The translations under genes were made by a program, and so were the position numbers. The notes under the pieces were generated by a model, which saw nothing but the letters and a program-made list of their open reading frames with translations, made no database searches and was not told the DNA's origin. Shown in pieces: positions 19,336 to 30,239 of a stretch of DNA of 64,000 nucleotides (within the stretch, counting starts at the first letter, position 1; each line of letters starts with the position of its first letter). The stretch is from Pyropia yezoensis (taxonomy: Eukaryota; Rhodophyta; Bangiophyceae; Bangiales; Bangiaceae), in assembly GCA_009829735.1 (NCBI GenBank), contig CM020619.1:14375777-14439776 (forward strand), given 5' to 3'.

Positions 19336-20367
19336 TTGGGAGGTGCGGGCCGGCCGCGGCGAGTGTGGACCCGCCCCGCCGCTGCCGCCGCTGCCGCCGC
19401 CACCGCCGCCGCCCCCCCCGCCACGGTCACGGAGTCACAAGGCCAAGCCCCGCAAGCCGCCCACAATCACCGCCAGCCGCTCGTCGGCGGCGGGCGCGGC
19501 AGACCCGGCAGCGTCGGCGGCAGCGGTACGCGGCACGCCGCCACGGTCGCGGGCGCGGCGGCCCGCGGGAGCGGCGGCCACTGCCTCCCCCGGCCGCCGC
19601 GCAGAGGCGTGGGAGGCCGCCGGCCGGTGCACGGCGCGCAAGCCCCCCACCGCCGCCGCGGCCGCCGCCGCAGCCGCGGCGGCCGCGGCGTCGGCCACGG
19701 ACGGGGTGGCCGGCACGCTCCCCACCGGGCGGGCGCCCGCGGGGGCACGCAAGCGCAAGAGCCGCCCCGACGCGGCGGCTGTCGCCGCCGCCGCCGCCGC
19801 GTCGCCGCCGCTGCCGCCGCCGCCGCCGGCACGGCCGCCGCCGCCGCGACGACAGCTGACAAAGACGCCGCCGCCGGGGTGGCCGCCGGCGATGGCGGCG
19901 GAGATGGCGGGGGGGATGGCGGCGGGGGCGCGGCCAAGTCGTCGGGCGCCGAGTCGGACGCGTGCCCCGCCGCCCGGGCGGCGCGCAAGCGCCGCGAGCA
20001 GCGGCGGCTGCGCAACAAGGAGAGCGCCGAAAAGTACCGGCAGCGCCGCCGCAAGTACAATGAGCTGATGGAGGAGAAGGCGGCGGCGCTGGAGCGGGAG
20101 AACGCGGCGCTCGGCAAGCAGCTGGCGTGCCTCGACACCACCGCCCGGGCGCTCGAGGCGCAGCTGGACCTGGCCAACGACCTGGCCGCCGCCGCCGCCG
20201 ACGCGGCCGCCGCGGCGGCGGGGGGGGGGGGGGGGGGGGGGGGCCGGGGGGGGGGGGTGGGCCGGGGGGGGGGGGGGGACGTCACCGCCACCGAGCTCGA
20301 CGCGCAAGTCGCGTGGGCCCTCCGCGGGTCGTTAAAGGGGGCGCTGGCGTACGCGCCCCACGGGTGA
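19336..20367 (+). CDS. bZIP transcription factor
   Basis: The C-terminal half is clear. The basic region KRREQRRLRNKESAEKYRQR contains the invariant N-x7-R (NKESAEKYR) and is followed by heptad repeats (YNELMEEKAAALERENAALGKQL and onward) for dimerisation. After the zipper come an Ala run, a long Gly run (20220-20278) and a short WALRGSLKGALAYAPHG tail ending at the stop at 20365-20367. The N-terminal half is uncertain: no ATG precedes the zipper in this frame, and a neighbouring frame (from about 19343) reads more naturally (AKPRKPPTITASRSSAAG..., RKRKSRPDAA). A frame change in the GCC repeats at about 19780-19850 or a missing upstream exon is needed. The 5' end touches the truncated MYND copy on the opposite strand. 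Confidence 0.6.
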   Translation: MGGAGRPRRVWTRPAAAAAAAATAAAPPATVTESQGQAPQAAHNHRQPLVGGGRGRPGSVGGSGTRHAATVAGAAARGSGGHCLPRPPRRGVGGRRPVHGAQAPHRRRGRRRSRGGRGVGHGRGGRHAPHRAGARGGTQAQEPPRRGGCRRRRRRVAAAAAAAAGTAAAAATTADKDAAAGVAAGDGGGDGGGDGGGGAAKSSGAESDACPAARAARKRREQRRLRNKESAEKYRQRRRKYNELMEEKAAALERENAALGKQLACLDTTARALEAQLDLANDLAAAAADAAAAAAGGGGGGGGRGGGVGRGGGGDVTATELDAQVAWALRGSLKGALAYAPHG

Positions 20368-21487
20368 GGCGGAAGGCGGGGAGGGGCGCGAATGATAAAC
20401 GCAACAACAGCAACCAGCACACCCCCGACGCGCCGTGGCCGCTGCCAGCACAGCTGCGGACGCCCGCCCATGGCCGAGGGGCCGCGCCGCTCGCCCAGCC
20501 AGCCGGCTGGAGTCCCCAGCGTGGGGTGTGCCGCAAGAACCAAGCAGGCGCGGAGTCCACCGCAAGGACGAGGGGGGGCTCGTGGGGGGCTCCATGCGTG
20601 GGGGAGAACCCTCACGCACCAAACAGGCGCACCACACAGGCGGGAAGCCGCCGTCCCCCCCCACAGGCGCGCCCGCCCGTGCGGCCATCAGCCAGCACCA
20701 GTGACCGACGCCAGGCAGGTGCAATCCCAAGTCGCCGCCCGCGTCCCCCGCCTGCGGTCGTCGTCACCGTCGTCACAGTTGTCGTCGCAGTTGTCGTCGC
20801 CCGCACTGAGGACCACCGCCCATAGCCGGGTCAGAGGGTGGAAGCCAGCGTCAAGGCTGCACCCAGCCGCCAGCAGCGACACGGGGGCTGCCGCGACAGC
20901 CGTCGTCGTGGCAGATGCCGCCACTACCAAAGTTGGGGATGCGGGCTACGCAGCAGGGCTGCCCGCCTGCAGGCGCAGTGGCCGCGGCAGCAGCCCCCAT
21001 TGCGCCAAGGGAACGTACCGGCGGCGGTGGTTGACGGCAATGGCGGCAAGGACGGCAGCCACAGTCGTAGTTGCAGAGGGGGGCGTCGAAGGGGAAGCGC
21101 AAAGAGGGGGAGCCATTGGGACAGGGGTGGCGGTGCTGCAAGGATTGCACCGAGAGGATGTGAATACCTTTTTTCGCTAGGAAAACGCAGAGGAAGACGG
21201 AGAGAGGCACGTTTGATCGAGAGTTTGGCCGAGTGTCTGAAATCTGGTAAATGCCTCTTGTCGATCGCCGAGACGAAGGGGTGACGGCGGTGGCGGCCAG
21301 CGGGCGCTCTCTTGTCCCACGGTCTGCCAGACTGCGGAGGCGATACGTAGGTCTACAGCGTCAGCAGCGGCCGCTGCCCCGCTGGCCACCCCCGCCTCGT
21401 CGTCACACCTGTGGGGCGCAGAAGGGTCGGCGCGGAGGGGGGAGGCTGCTGTCCGCCGCACCCCTCAATAGTCGGGCACGGTTGTCG
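20368..21487. other. Intergenic, no gene recognised
   Basis: GC-rich, with scattered short frames. A (GTC)n-like stretch at about 20755-20800 is the only simple repeat seen. A minus-strand frame at 21177-21461 could be a last exon of the uncertain gene next door, but nothing ties them together. Confidence 0.35.
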
Positions 21488-22766
21488 TTACCCCACCTTT
21501 TTCCCCCCCCCCCCCCCCCCGCCCTCGCCCCTGTCCACAACGCATCCCTGCACCATTGTGGAGGCATTGGCCACCACTGCTGCCGCCACCGCTACCGCCA
21601 CGGTGTCTGGACAAACGCCTCCCACGGCGACGGCGCAGTCGCCCTGCCGTGCATGGGCGACCCGCCACGGTGCCGCAATGTGGACGTATTTACCGAGGCG
21701 GGTGTCCTCCACGGTGAGGCGTCCCCCACGATGAGGAGCCCTGAAGCCCCCTGTTGTGGGCACCACACTCGCACCAGGTGTACGCGCTGCGGCAGTGAGG
21801 ACTGGGCCCGCGGCGGCAGCGAGGGCGGCAAACGGATGGGCTATCCTTTGTGTCATTTGCCGAAACATCTCCAGCGCGGGGTGAGCGTGGGCCGGCGCAG
21901 GCCACATGAAACCTTCACGAGTGGCTCAGCGGGCAGCAACACGTCAGCGCGGGCGGAGGGGTGGACGCACGGGAGAGCCAAGTATTCGGGCACCAGCGCG
22001 CCGGGCAGGTACGCACCAGCACCCGCGCCGCCGCCTGCATCAGCAACCGGGTAGGAAAAGCCCGCGATGGTGGAGGAGTGGGGAGCGTGGCGGCCGACGG
22101 GGTGTAGCCTGTCTGCGCCAATGATGAACGACCACCTCACCTGACGAGATTTCTTTGCGCCCCCTTCAAAAACGAAGAACACCACCGTTGGAGAGAGGAG
22201 AGTAAGCTGCTTTGGATGATCCTCTTTTTTTTTCCTCTGTCGGCGTGCAGCCTTTAGGACTGCCTGGCCACGTGTACCTAAAGCTTTAGGGACAACAGAA
22301 ACCACCGACGCGCCAACCAGCAGGGATTCCCGCGACGGCGACGACGACAGGCCGCCGCCGCGGCCCGCACCGGCCAGTGACAGCACCACGGGCTCATGGG
22401 AGAGGAGCGTCCTCAGCGACGCGTCTGTCGACCGCTTAAAGGAAGAGAACGGCGGCAACACGCAAGCGCGGCAGATCGGCCCCTTCAGCTGCCGAAAGGA
22501 AAACCATATGCGCGGATGGCCGACGCGTGGGTCCCCCCGCAGCCCCGCACCCACCCCCCCCGGCATTCGTCATCGCCCCAGAAAGCGGCAACCGTACGTC
22601 CGCCACTGCCATGTACGCGCCGTTGGAGGACCAGGTCGGCTGCAGCCGCCGGACGCCGCTCACATTCAGCTCGAGCAATAGCCCGTTGGAGACGTCCGAG
22701 GCGAGAGTGGCGCCGTTACACAAGGGTCCTTGCCTCCGACGCGGGTGTGCCAGTTAACACGTTCTA
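21488..22766 (-). CDS. Possible spliced gene of unknown function
   Basis: Several minus-strand stretches read like real protein but lie in different frames. 22723-22436 includes CNGATLASDVSNGLLLELNV and AYMAVADVRLPLSGAM. About 22440-22275 includes TLLSHEPVVLSLAGAG and VGASVVSVVPKAL, followed by a GTACAC donor-like site. About 22145-21905 includes WSFIIGADRLHPVG and YLPGALVPEYLALPC. 21907-21488 includes RLTVEDTRLGKYVHIAAPW. The pieces are compatible with a multi-exon gene, but no splice set could be fixed and no ATG was found for the first piece. No family is recognised. Confidence 0.3.
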
Positions 22767-24096
22767 AAAGAGGCCAGCTCGCCAGACCGTCATGTGTGCC
22801 CGTAGGTCGCCACAGGTCAGCTTGCAGGCCCGCGGGCGCGGGTAAGTGCCCGTGCCCCCATCAAAGAGGGTAAACAGCGTGCAACCGCAGGCGGAGGCAC
22901 GCAAGAGAAAGACAGGCAGAGAGAGAGGCGCAGGCGTCCGTCACAAGCAGTGCCAATGGGCGGAAGCCGGGACAGCGGGCGGGTGCGCGAGCGCAAACGA
23001 ACGTGCTGGTCGTTCGTGGCCGGTGGGTTCCCCCCGCACCCACCCCTTTTATCCCCTGGCGGGGACAGGTGACCTGGTGGGGCCTGATATGGGGAAACCG
23101 AGTCCCCTGATCCCCCCCACACAAATACACCCCAGTACAGAGAGGAATGATACTGAAACAGGGCCAGGCAAGGCACCTGCTAGCCATTGTCCGTGACCCC
23201 TTACCAAGCAACAAACAAGACACAGGACCACTGGCGAGAGCCGTCCTGGGCGCCGCTTTCTCCTTCCCCTGCGAGGGCAGGCCTGCCTTGGGAAAGGGAG
23301 ACGAGGGGGATGCCGCCTGAAGGAGGATCGGTCACGGTGCGCGGAGGAGCTGTCGCCGCTGTGGTACCATCCATGGTCATGGTGGGCAGGTCGTCGACTA
23401 CTGCCCTGCACCTGGCCGGCACGAGAGAGAGCTCGTCCGCGAGGCTGTCGCGACAGACCGCTGGAAATGGATGTCCCAGTGTGTGTTCTTTTTGATGGCA
23501 CTTTGGCGAGAGGCTTTCAAAATGATATTTGAAAAGCGGAACGTGTGTGGCGCTTTTTTTTTGGTGCCACCCATAGCTGGTAGATAGCGGGCCACAACTG
23601 TTACATAGCGGGCCTCCGCAGTCTTGCCGACCAGTCCCAACTCCGCCTCCCCCCCGCTTGCCGCCGAGACGCTCGTGCCATGGGCAGCTGCTGGGGTGCG
23701 CCCGTCGCGTCCCCCACCCCCCCCCTGGCCACCACCGCCCCGGCAGGTCGCCCCCCCGCGGCGGCGGCCGCCGCCGCGGCGGTCGACCCCCCNNNNNNNN
23801 NNNNNNNNNNNNNNNNNNNNNNNNNNNNNNNNNNNNNNNNNNNNNNNNNNNNNNNNNNNNNNNNNNNNNNNNNNNNNNNNNNNNNNNNGACCATGGACAC
23901 CATCTGCAACACCAACCCCCGCTGCCTGCACCCGCCCACCCTCTGGTAGCGCAGCACGCACCCGTCGGTCTTCTTCCCCAGTTCTGGCGGCTGCTCTCTT
24001 TGCCGTCAGCCACCCTCCTCCGTCGCCCCCGCGTGTCTGTCACCCAAGTGCCCGACGGGCAGCGTGTCTGTGCTTCCCCTCTGCCTGCTGTTAGCA
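22767..24096. other. Intergenic region containing an assembly gap
   Basis: Mixed-composition DNA without a recognisable gene. The immediate upstream flank of collagen copy 2 does not resemble that of copy 1. Confidence 0.4.
23793..23888. other. Assembly gap (96 N)
   Basis: A run of 96 undetermined bases flanked on the left by (GCC/GGC)-rich sequence. It lies about 210 bp before collagen copy 2, so the copy's promoter and the join across the gap are uncertain. Confidence 0.95.
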
Positions 24097-25773
24097 ATGG
24101 CGTCGCCCGCGGCGTCTGGGCGCACGGCCGGCGTGGCTGTGGCGGCCTCTGTGGCCACCACCCTCGTCGTCCTCTTTGCTACGACGGCCGTAACGGGGCC
24201 AGTGTCGTTGCCATCGGCAGTCGTGCACACAGCCGTCGCGGACGCCGCCGCTGCCCTCCGGTCCGAGCTGATGGCCGCTGTGGCCGCGACGCAGGCGGAC
24301 GTGGTGGCGGCCAAGGCCAACGTGGACGACCACGTGGCGCGCATTGACGACACGGCCGCGGCGCTGAGCAAGTCGGTCCGCACCTACTACCGCCCGCGGT
24401 GCCACTGCCCGGCGGGGCCGCGTGGCCCGATGGGCGCCCGTGGGCCGGCAGGCAGGTCTGGGGTGGTCTATGTCAAGGGCAGGTACGGGCAGGTGGGGCC
24501 GCGCGGTCCTGCGGGACCCCCTGGCAAGACGGGCCACCCGGGCAAGACGGGTCCTGCTGGACCGGTGGGGCCAGCGGGACCCGCCGGCGTTGGCAAGCGG
24601 GGTGAGCGTGGCCCCAAGGGCCACGCTGGTGCGGCCGGCGAGACGGGCAAGGCGGGGCCGCCTGGGCCAAAGGGGGATAAGGGTATGAAGGGGCCGGCGG
24701 GTGAGGGCAAGGCGGGGCCGGCCGGCGCGGACGGCGATGACGGTGAGGAGGGCGACAAGGGCGACAAGGGTGTCAAGGGAGACAAGGGAGACAAGGGCGA
24801 CAAGGGGCCAAAGGGCAACATGGGGGCAACGGGCGAGAAGGGCATGACTGGACCGATGGGCATGGGCAAGACGGGGCCTCGCGGCGCTGTCGGGAAAGAT
24901 GGGGAGGATGGCGACCAGGGGGCAACGGGCCCCAAGGGCGACGTTGGCCCCAACGGCCTCAAGGGTCCCAAGGGCGATCAGGGAATGAAGGGCGACAAGG
25001 GCATGAAGGGGATGACGGGCGTTGGCGAGCCAGGGCAGGCCGGCGCAAACGGCAAGGACGGTGCCGACGGGAAGGACGGCGCTGACGGGAAGGACGGCGC
25101 AGTGGGGCCACAGGGGCTCAAGGGAATGACTGGCGGGGTCGGGGCGGTCGGCCCTGTGGGTCCTACTGGCGCCAAGGGTGACAATGGCGCTGTCGGCGGC
25201 GTCGGTCCAGCGGGCGCTGTCGGCCCCGCTGGCGCGGACGGGGATGACGGCAAGAGTGGGAAGGACGGCGCCGACGGGCAGATGGGCGCGATGGGTCCGT
25301 CTGGGCCCAAGGGCATGACCGGCGCGGACGGGGCGGCTGGGCCTGCGGGGCCGCAAGGCGCGAAGGGGCACGACGGTGCAGCTGGTCCCGCCGGCGCTGT
25401 GGGCGCCAGCGGCCCTGCCGGTGCGGACGGTGAAGATGGGGCCGACGGTAAGGATGGTGTGGATGGCAAGGATGGTGCTGTCGGGGCGGTCGGCCCAGCG
25501 GGTTCGGTTGGCGCGACGGGGCCGTCTGGGGAGAAGGGCTCGCCCGGCGCTGACGGGGCGGTCGGTCCCGTTGGGCCTCGTGGCGCCAAGGGCCACAATG
25601 GCGCCGACGGACCCACCGGTCCTCGGGGCGTCGCCGGCCCCGCTGGCCCGGTCGGCCCCAAGGGGCCAAAGGGCGACCGCGGCGACCGCGGCCACGGTGG
25701 CCACTACTACCACCCGACGCCGACGCCCGCGTACCCCTACCTGCAGATGCGCCAGCTGAGCATGACCATCTAG
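24097..25773 (+). CDS. Transmembrane collagen-like protein, copy 2
   Basis: 558 residues with the same plan as copy 1: hydrophobic anchor, Ala-rich helix, CHC pair, long Gly-X-Y domain and a Tyr/His/Pro tail (which differs: ending LQMRQLSMTI instead of VLQQLGMTL). Compared base by base, the copies are identical over at least 700 bp in the middle (about 24331-25046 against 11335-12050), with scattered differences toward both ends of the coding region. Similarity begins at the ATG and fades at the stop codon; both flanks are unrelated. This suggests a duplicated pair kept alike by gene conversion or by selection on the coding part. Confidence 0.85.
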   Translation: MASPAASGRTAGVAVAASVATTLVVLFATTAVTGPVSLPSAVVHTAVADAAAALRSELMAAVAATQADVVAAKANVDDHVARIDDTAAALSKSVRTYYRPRCHCPAGPRGPMGARGPAGRSGVVYVKGRYGQVGPRGPAGPPGKTGHPGKTGPAGPVGPAGPAGVGKRGERGPKGHAGAAGETGKAGPPGPKGDKGMKGPAGEGKAGPAGADGDDGEEGDKGDKGVKGDKGDKGDKGPKGNMGATGEKGMTGPMGMGKTGPRGAVGKDGEDGDQGATGPKGDVGPNGLKGPKGDQGMKGDKGMKGMTGVGEPGQAGANGKDGADGKDGADGKDGAVGPQGLKGMTGGVGAVGPVGPTGAKGDNGAVGGVGPAGAVGPAGADGDDGKSGKDGADGQMGAMGPSGPKGMTGADGAAGPAGPQGAKGHDGAAGPAGAVGASGPAGADGEDGADGKDGVDGKDGAVGAVGPAGSVGATGPSGEKGSPGADGAVGPVGPRGAKGHNGADGPTGPRGVAGPAGPVGPKGPKGDRGDRGHGGHYYHPTPTPAYPYLQMRQLSMTI

Positions 25774-27328
25774 GCTAGAGGTCGTCAACCCGTTGGCGAG
25801 AGGGCAATGAGACGCGAGGGGTGGGTGGGTGGTGGGGCGGGGACACTGAGAATGGGGATGGATGTTTGGGCTGAGAGGGGTGGGGAGGGGGAGGGGGGGG
25901 AGGGAAGAGTCACAGCGCATAGATGGGCGCCTCCGCGTCGGAGGCGCCGCCCAGTCTGTTTTTTTTTGTTTTCTCTTTGTCCATGGACCATATGACGAGG
26001 TTGCGCCGCCAGACCGCTGTCTGTGTTGCCCGGGGGGACTGGGACGCCGCCCCGGCGATGCGGTGGCCGCTGTAGGCAGTGGCGACCCAACTGGGCAGGG
26101 GGCGATGTGGAAGGGCGGCGAACGACCGCCACGTGTGGCGTCGGTGGCGGCAGCATCGATGGTGACGGCGGCGCTCACTGACACTGGAACGCCAGCCGGG
26201 GAGGTGCACCCGCCAGTACCGGTCCAGCGGAGCAGTGCCAACAGCGCCATGAGGGAATTCGCTGCCGGGTGGCAGGGACGTGCTTTGCCTTGTCCCCCCC
26301 CCGACCCCACCTTCACCCCCAAGTCAACCCGTCGTAGGTTCGACAAGGGCTGCCGATGGGGTTGGGGACACGTGCTGGCCGTGAGCTGCGCCACGCAAGC
26401 GGGAAGCGTCGCGTGAAGAGCGTGCAAGCGGCGGGGTGCGTGCACCCCCTCAGAAGAAACCGCAGTGAGAGATGGTTCATCCCTCACCCGCGTGCGCACA
26501 CATAGGAAGAGGGCACCACGGAGGGGAACGGAGGTAAACCGCCCCGGCCGAGTGGCACGCCCCACCACCAAACAGGCGTGCCGTATCCCCCATGACTGCT
26601 ACCACCGACGGTTCCACCGGCCAGCCGCCGCAGGAGGGAGCCGCAGCGGGAGTCACACCAGCGGTGAGGGATAGGTGCAGTGGCGGGGTGGGGGGCGGCG
26701 GGGTGTGCGAGCGCCCCCTACTGGTCTGCCGTAGTCACCACTGGCGTCCCCACGGCCGCAGGCGCGGGGGTTTACCCCAACCGCCTATCCCGCCGCCGCC
26801 GCACTCGTCGTTGGGTGCCGCAAGTCCCGCGGACGCGGGGGCCCCCACTGCCAACGCCAACACAGAGGTCCGAAGTCAAAGAGCGTGCCGCTGCCTTACG
26901 TGGAACGCCGGGCGCGTACCGCCTTCAGGCCGTTGCGTGCGGGGGGCTGCGGGATGCGCTCGCGGCCAGAAGCTGCCTTTGCCGGCCGGACGACCCTCCC
27001 GCGGCTACCCGCGGGGGGGGGGGGGGGGCAGGCGGGCGAAGGGGACGCGCCACCCGGGCAGTGTCCTCTGCGCCAACCGCGCCGGGCGTGGCGCCGCCGC
27101 CCCTAGGCGACACCTCCACGACGAGCAGGACGCCCTCCCCGTGCAGAGGTCACCGCCCACGAGCGCAACTCATCAGGTGAGCCGCAAGCCGGGGAACGCC
27201 ACATCAACACGGTCCGGCTGCACGCGGCAGCGCCACGCACGGCATGCAACGATGGTAGGGGCGAGCCTCAGGGGGTAGTTGCCGCTCTCCCCCCGCCCCC
27301 CCATCTTCCACACCTTCCCCCCCCCAGG
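25774..27328. other. Intergenic region between collagen 2 and the MscS gene
   Basis: Three-prime ends of two convergent genes. A plus-strand frame from 26592 begins MTATTDGSTGQPPQEGAAAG and meets a donor-like GTGAGG, so a small spliced gene is possible, but nothing further supports it. A G run lies at 27014-27028. No recognisable product. Confidence 0.35.
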
Positions 27329-28990
27329 TCAATCTCGCAAGCACACCTCACAGTGGCACACAGTGACGAGCGCGGCACCGTGGGCCGTCATCACCGCGTG
27401 TATGTCGAGCAGCAGCTGCTGGACCGCCTGGCGGTACTCGCCGCGGGTGAGCCCCCGGAAATAGACGGTCACCTCCACGTCCACGCTGCGCCGCCCAAAA
27501 GCGCGCAGGTACACGCCCCCGCGGTTCCCCTCTACCGCCGGGTCGGCGTCGAGCCGCCGACGCAGCGCCGTCACCACCGCTGGCACGGCCGCCATGTCGG
27601 CCGCCCGAAGCGGGAGGTGCTGCCGGAAGCGCCGGCTTGCCATCCGCGACAGGTTGGTGATGAGGGCGGCGGTGAAAAAGCTGTTGGGCACACTCGTCGG
27701 TACCCCATCCCAGCCGATTAGGACGCTCCGGAAGGGGCCCACCACCGAGACCGTGCCTTCAACAGACCCGCCGCCACTGCCGCCGCGACGGACGCGGACT
27801 TTGTCGCCAGGCACAAAAGTAGACGTCACCCCCAGAACTACGCCGCCCAGTAGATTCTCCGCCGCCTGGCGACTGGCCAGGCCCAGCGCGATACCCCCAA
27901 ATCCCCCGACGGCCAGCGCTGACCGGAGGGGCACCCCCGCTGCTTCGGCCGCGGCGCCCGCCAATATCCCGACAATTGCCACGTCACCGGCGCGGTTGAG
28001 GAGAAAGCGGTGGCGGGGAGAGCGGAAGATGCCCTGCCCAGCGGCGGAACGTGCAAGGGCGGCGCCCTTAGCAGTAGACAGCGCCACGCCCACAAAGAGG
28101 GTGTATGCCAGTCGCGCCACGCGGGGGAGGACGCCACGGGTGGCCATGGCGGCGGATGCGCCGCCACGACCAGCAGCCGCGGCCACACCCAGGCCAAGGC
28201 CACCGCCGCCGACACCAGTCATCAAAGCTGTCACGGCCGCGGCGGTAACGTGCGTAGCGCGGAGGATACCATAGCCAGAAACCACGCCCTCCAGCATTGG
28301 CAGAATACTCTGCTCATACGCATTGCGTACAGAGATTGGGGCATCACCGGCCGCGGCGGCGTAATCGGCAGCGGCATCGGCGGTGACGGCGGCATCGGAA
28401 AGGACAGTGGTGGCGACATCGGTGTCGGCGGGAACAGTCGTGGCGACGGCGGAGTCGGAGGGTGCAACAGCGGCACGGGTGGCAGCGGCGGCAGGGGGGG
28501 CGGCCGCAGCGACCGCTCCCAGAGGCACAGCCACGAACCGACGCACCGCCACGGTGCCAACGTAGAGCACCCGCAGCAACAGCCGCGGCGCAATCACGCA
28601 CAGCGCCGGCACCAGCAGATGGCCCGCGGCGGCAGCAGCGGTCGCCGCCACCAACGACGCGGCCGGTAAAGCCGCGGCTATCTGCTGCCGCACCGCCGCC
28701 GTCACCCACACCGCTGCGTCCGCAGCAGCGGCAGCAGCAGTATGGGTGGCAGCGACGGTCGCGACGACGGTCGCGAGCAGGGGCGCCGGGGGGACGGGGA
28801 AGGCACAGGGGGTGGCCCACGGCATTGGCGCATCATGGCGCCGCCGCCGCCGCCGCGCAGCGGCCGGTAGGGGAGGGCGCAGCCGCCAGACCCCGGCGGG
28901 CCACCTGGGACGGCCGTGAAAGACAGCGGGGGCGCCGGTGTGGCGGTAGGCAACTGATAACATGGATGCCGAGACGAAGGCGGCCGCCAT
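27329..28990 (-). CDS. MscS-like mechanosensitive channel, organelle (MSL) type
   Basis: 553 residues. MscS channels open under membrane tension and let ions and osmolytes out; the plant MSL1-3 forms act in mitochondria or plastid envelopes. The first 60 residues are rich in Arg/Ala with few acidic residues, consistent with a transit peptide. Hydrophobic segments follow, with a Thr/Ala/Asp-rich loop in the middle. The pore helix begins near residue 359 (LAVGGFGGIALGLASRQ, then AAENLLGG) with the alternating Gly/Ala pattern of MscS TM3. The beta domain follows directly: FVPGDKVRVRRG, EGTVSVVGPFRSVLIGWDG, VPNSFFTAALITNLSR. The alpha/beta C-terminal region continues to the stop. The 28990 start is the only one that precedes the presumed leader. 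No intron is needed. Confidence 0.85.
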   Translation of the reverse strand: MAAAFVSASMLSVAYRHTGAPAVFHGRPRWPAGVWRLRPPLPAAARRRRRRHDAPMPWATPCAFPVPPAPLLATVVATVAATHTAAAAAADAAVWVTAAVRQQIAAALPAASLVAATAAAAAGHLLVPALCVIAPRLLLRVLYVGTVAVRRFVAVPLGAVAAAAPPAAAATRAAVAPSDSAVATTVPADTDVATTVLSDAAVTADAAADYAAAAGDAPISVRNAYEQSILPMLEGVVSGYGILRATHVTAAAVTALMTGVGGGGLGLGVAAAAGRGGASAAMATRGVLPRVARLAYTLFVGVALSTAKGAALARSAAGQGIFRSPRHRFLLNRAGDVAIVGILAGAAAEAAGVPLRSALAVGGFGGIALGLASRQAAENLLGGVVLGVTSTFVPGDKVRVRRGGSGGGSVEGTVSVVGPFRSVLIGWDGVPTSVPNSFFTAALITNLSRMASRRFRQHLPLRAADMAAVPAVVTALRRRLDADPAVEGNRGGVYLRAFGRRSVDVEVTVYFRGLTRGEYRQAVQQLLLDIHAVMTAHGAALVTVCHCEVCLRD

Positions 28991-30239
28991 GACCGATTAA
29001 ATCATGAGGGGAAAAGAACAGTGTGGGAATGGATGCATACGAACAGCACCAGAGCCGCCAGGAAGACAAGCGTGAAAGGGGAGCAGGTCTCGAGGCGGGG
29101 TGGGGGGGCTCGCAACGGGGCGGACGTCCGCTGACGTCCTGACCGGAGGTGGAGGTCGGAGGCGGCAGGGGCACAGATGTCACGTTCGCAAGGTTCTTAC
29201 GAAGCCGGATCAATTGCATGACTTGGAGTTGGACACATTTCCCAGACACTCTTTTGTGGGCAGCCGACATGTCGTGGACACGTCACAATCTGCCGGACTC
29301 TCAGACAGCACAGATTCGAGCGGATCCGTACGCGAGATTTATGCAGGTCTCCAATCCCCTGGCGAACGTCCGCGCAGGAGGATCTCCCGACCGAAATTCG
29401 GATATCAGTGACACCAGTTTTTTACAACTCGCACATGAGGGAACACCTGTGTGGGCGGGGGTGTGACAACCCCCCCTCACGGAAGCGAGGGGCAGGGGTG
29501 GGACGACCCCCCCTCACGGAAGCGTGGGGCGGGGGTGTGACAACCGCCCCTCACGGAAGGGTGGGGCGGGGGTCTGACGACCCCTCCTTACGGAAGCGTG
29601 CGCAGGGGTGTGACAATCCCCCCTCACGGAAGCTTGGCGCCGGGGCTCACATTCGCTTGGCGAACGGATCCGACCCGCGTCCCGATCTAAACCGAATCCG
29701 GTCACCCGTCGTGACTGAGGGTCGCCGACTGAGCTTACGGCAGTTCACAAAAGCGCCCGCCTGCCCCAGGCATCTTACAACGACGCGGGCCTTCGATACC
29801 ATTTTTTTTTCTCGCGCCGTAGACCCCGGCACGACCAAGGCGCTGCGCGGGTGCGCGCGGGTCGCGCGGTCAGGAGGGGTGGGCGTTTCAACGCCCACGA
29901 TGGGGGGGGGAAACGGCGTGCGCCCCAATGTGCACATCCCCACAGAACCTGGGCTCACTGGGCAGTCATGGTGCCTTTACTGGTGGCTCTACAGTGAGCC
30001 AAGTTTTTACCTTGGCAGCTGGCGTGGGGCCGTGAACGGTAGGAAGAGCGTACGGAAGTGGCGGGGGGGGGGCAGGGTGTCGCGTTGGCCTGCCGGGGCC
30101 TCATCTCAACGTCCGCGAACGGCCATGCTTGACTGGTTCTTCTTCTGTGCTCTTCCATACACGATGATTTGGTCGGACGCCAAGCGGGCGCGCCGGCCAA
30201 CTCCTCACCCGGAGAGCCAAAAGAGACCATAGTAGGACG
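28991..30239. other. Intergenic, transition into retroelement-rich DNA
   Basis: GC falls relative to the left side. Apart from the tandem repeat at 29460-29646 I find no gene; frames through it are generated by the repeat. Confidence 0.45.
29460..29646. repeat. Minisatellite, five units of about 37 bp
   Basis: Five tandem, diverged copies of a unit of the form GTGTGACAACCCCCC, TCACGGAAGCGTGGGGCGGGG. The core TCACGGAAG is kept in four units and TTACGGAAG in the other. Units abut each other, so this is a minisatellite and not an array with spacers. Confidence 0.85.

Noticed and set aside
18273-19859. 528-codon plus-strand frame
   Set aside because: Antisense image of the MYND copy running into GCC repeats; Arg/His-rich and without a motif.
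26592-27278. Plus-strand gene of unknown function
   Set aside because: A promising first 25 residues meet a donor-like site, but the following frame is Arg-rich shadow and no acceptor could be supported.
29460-29646. CRISPR array
   Set aside because: Units abut without unique spacers, and the genome is eukaryotic.
29408-30232. 274-codon plus-strand frame
   Set aside because: Its first part is generated by the minisatellite and the rest lacks any protein signature.
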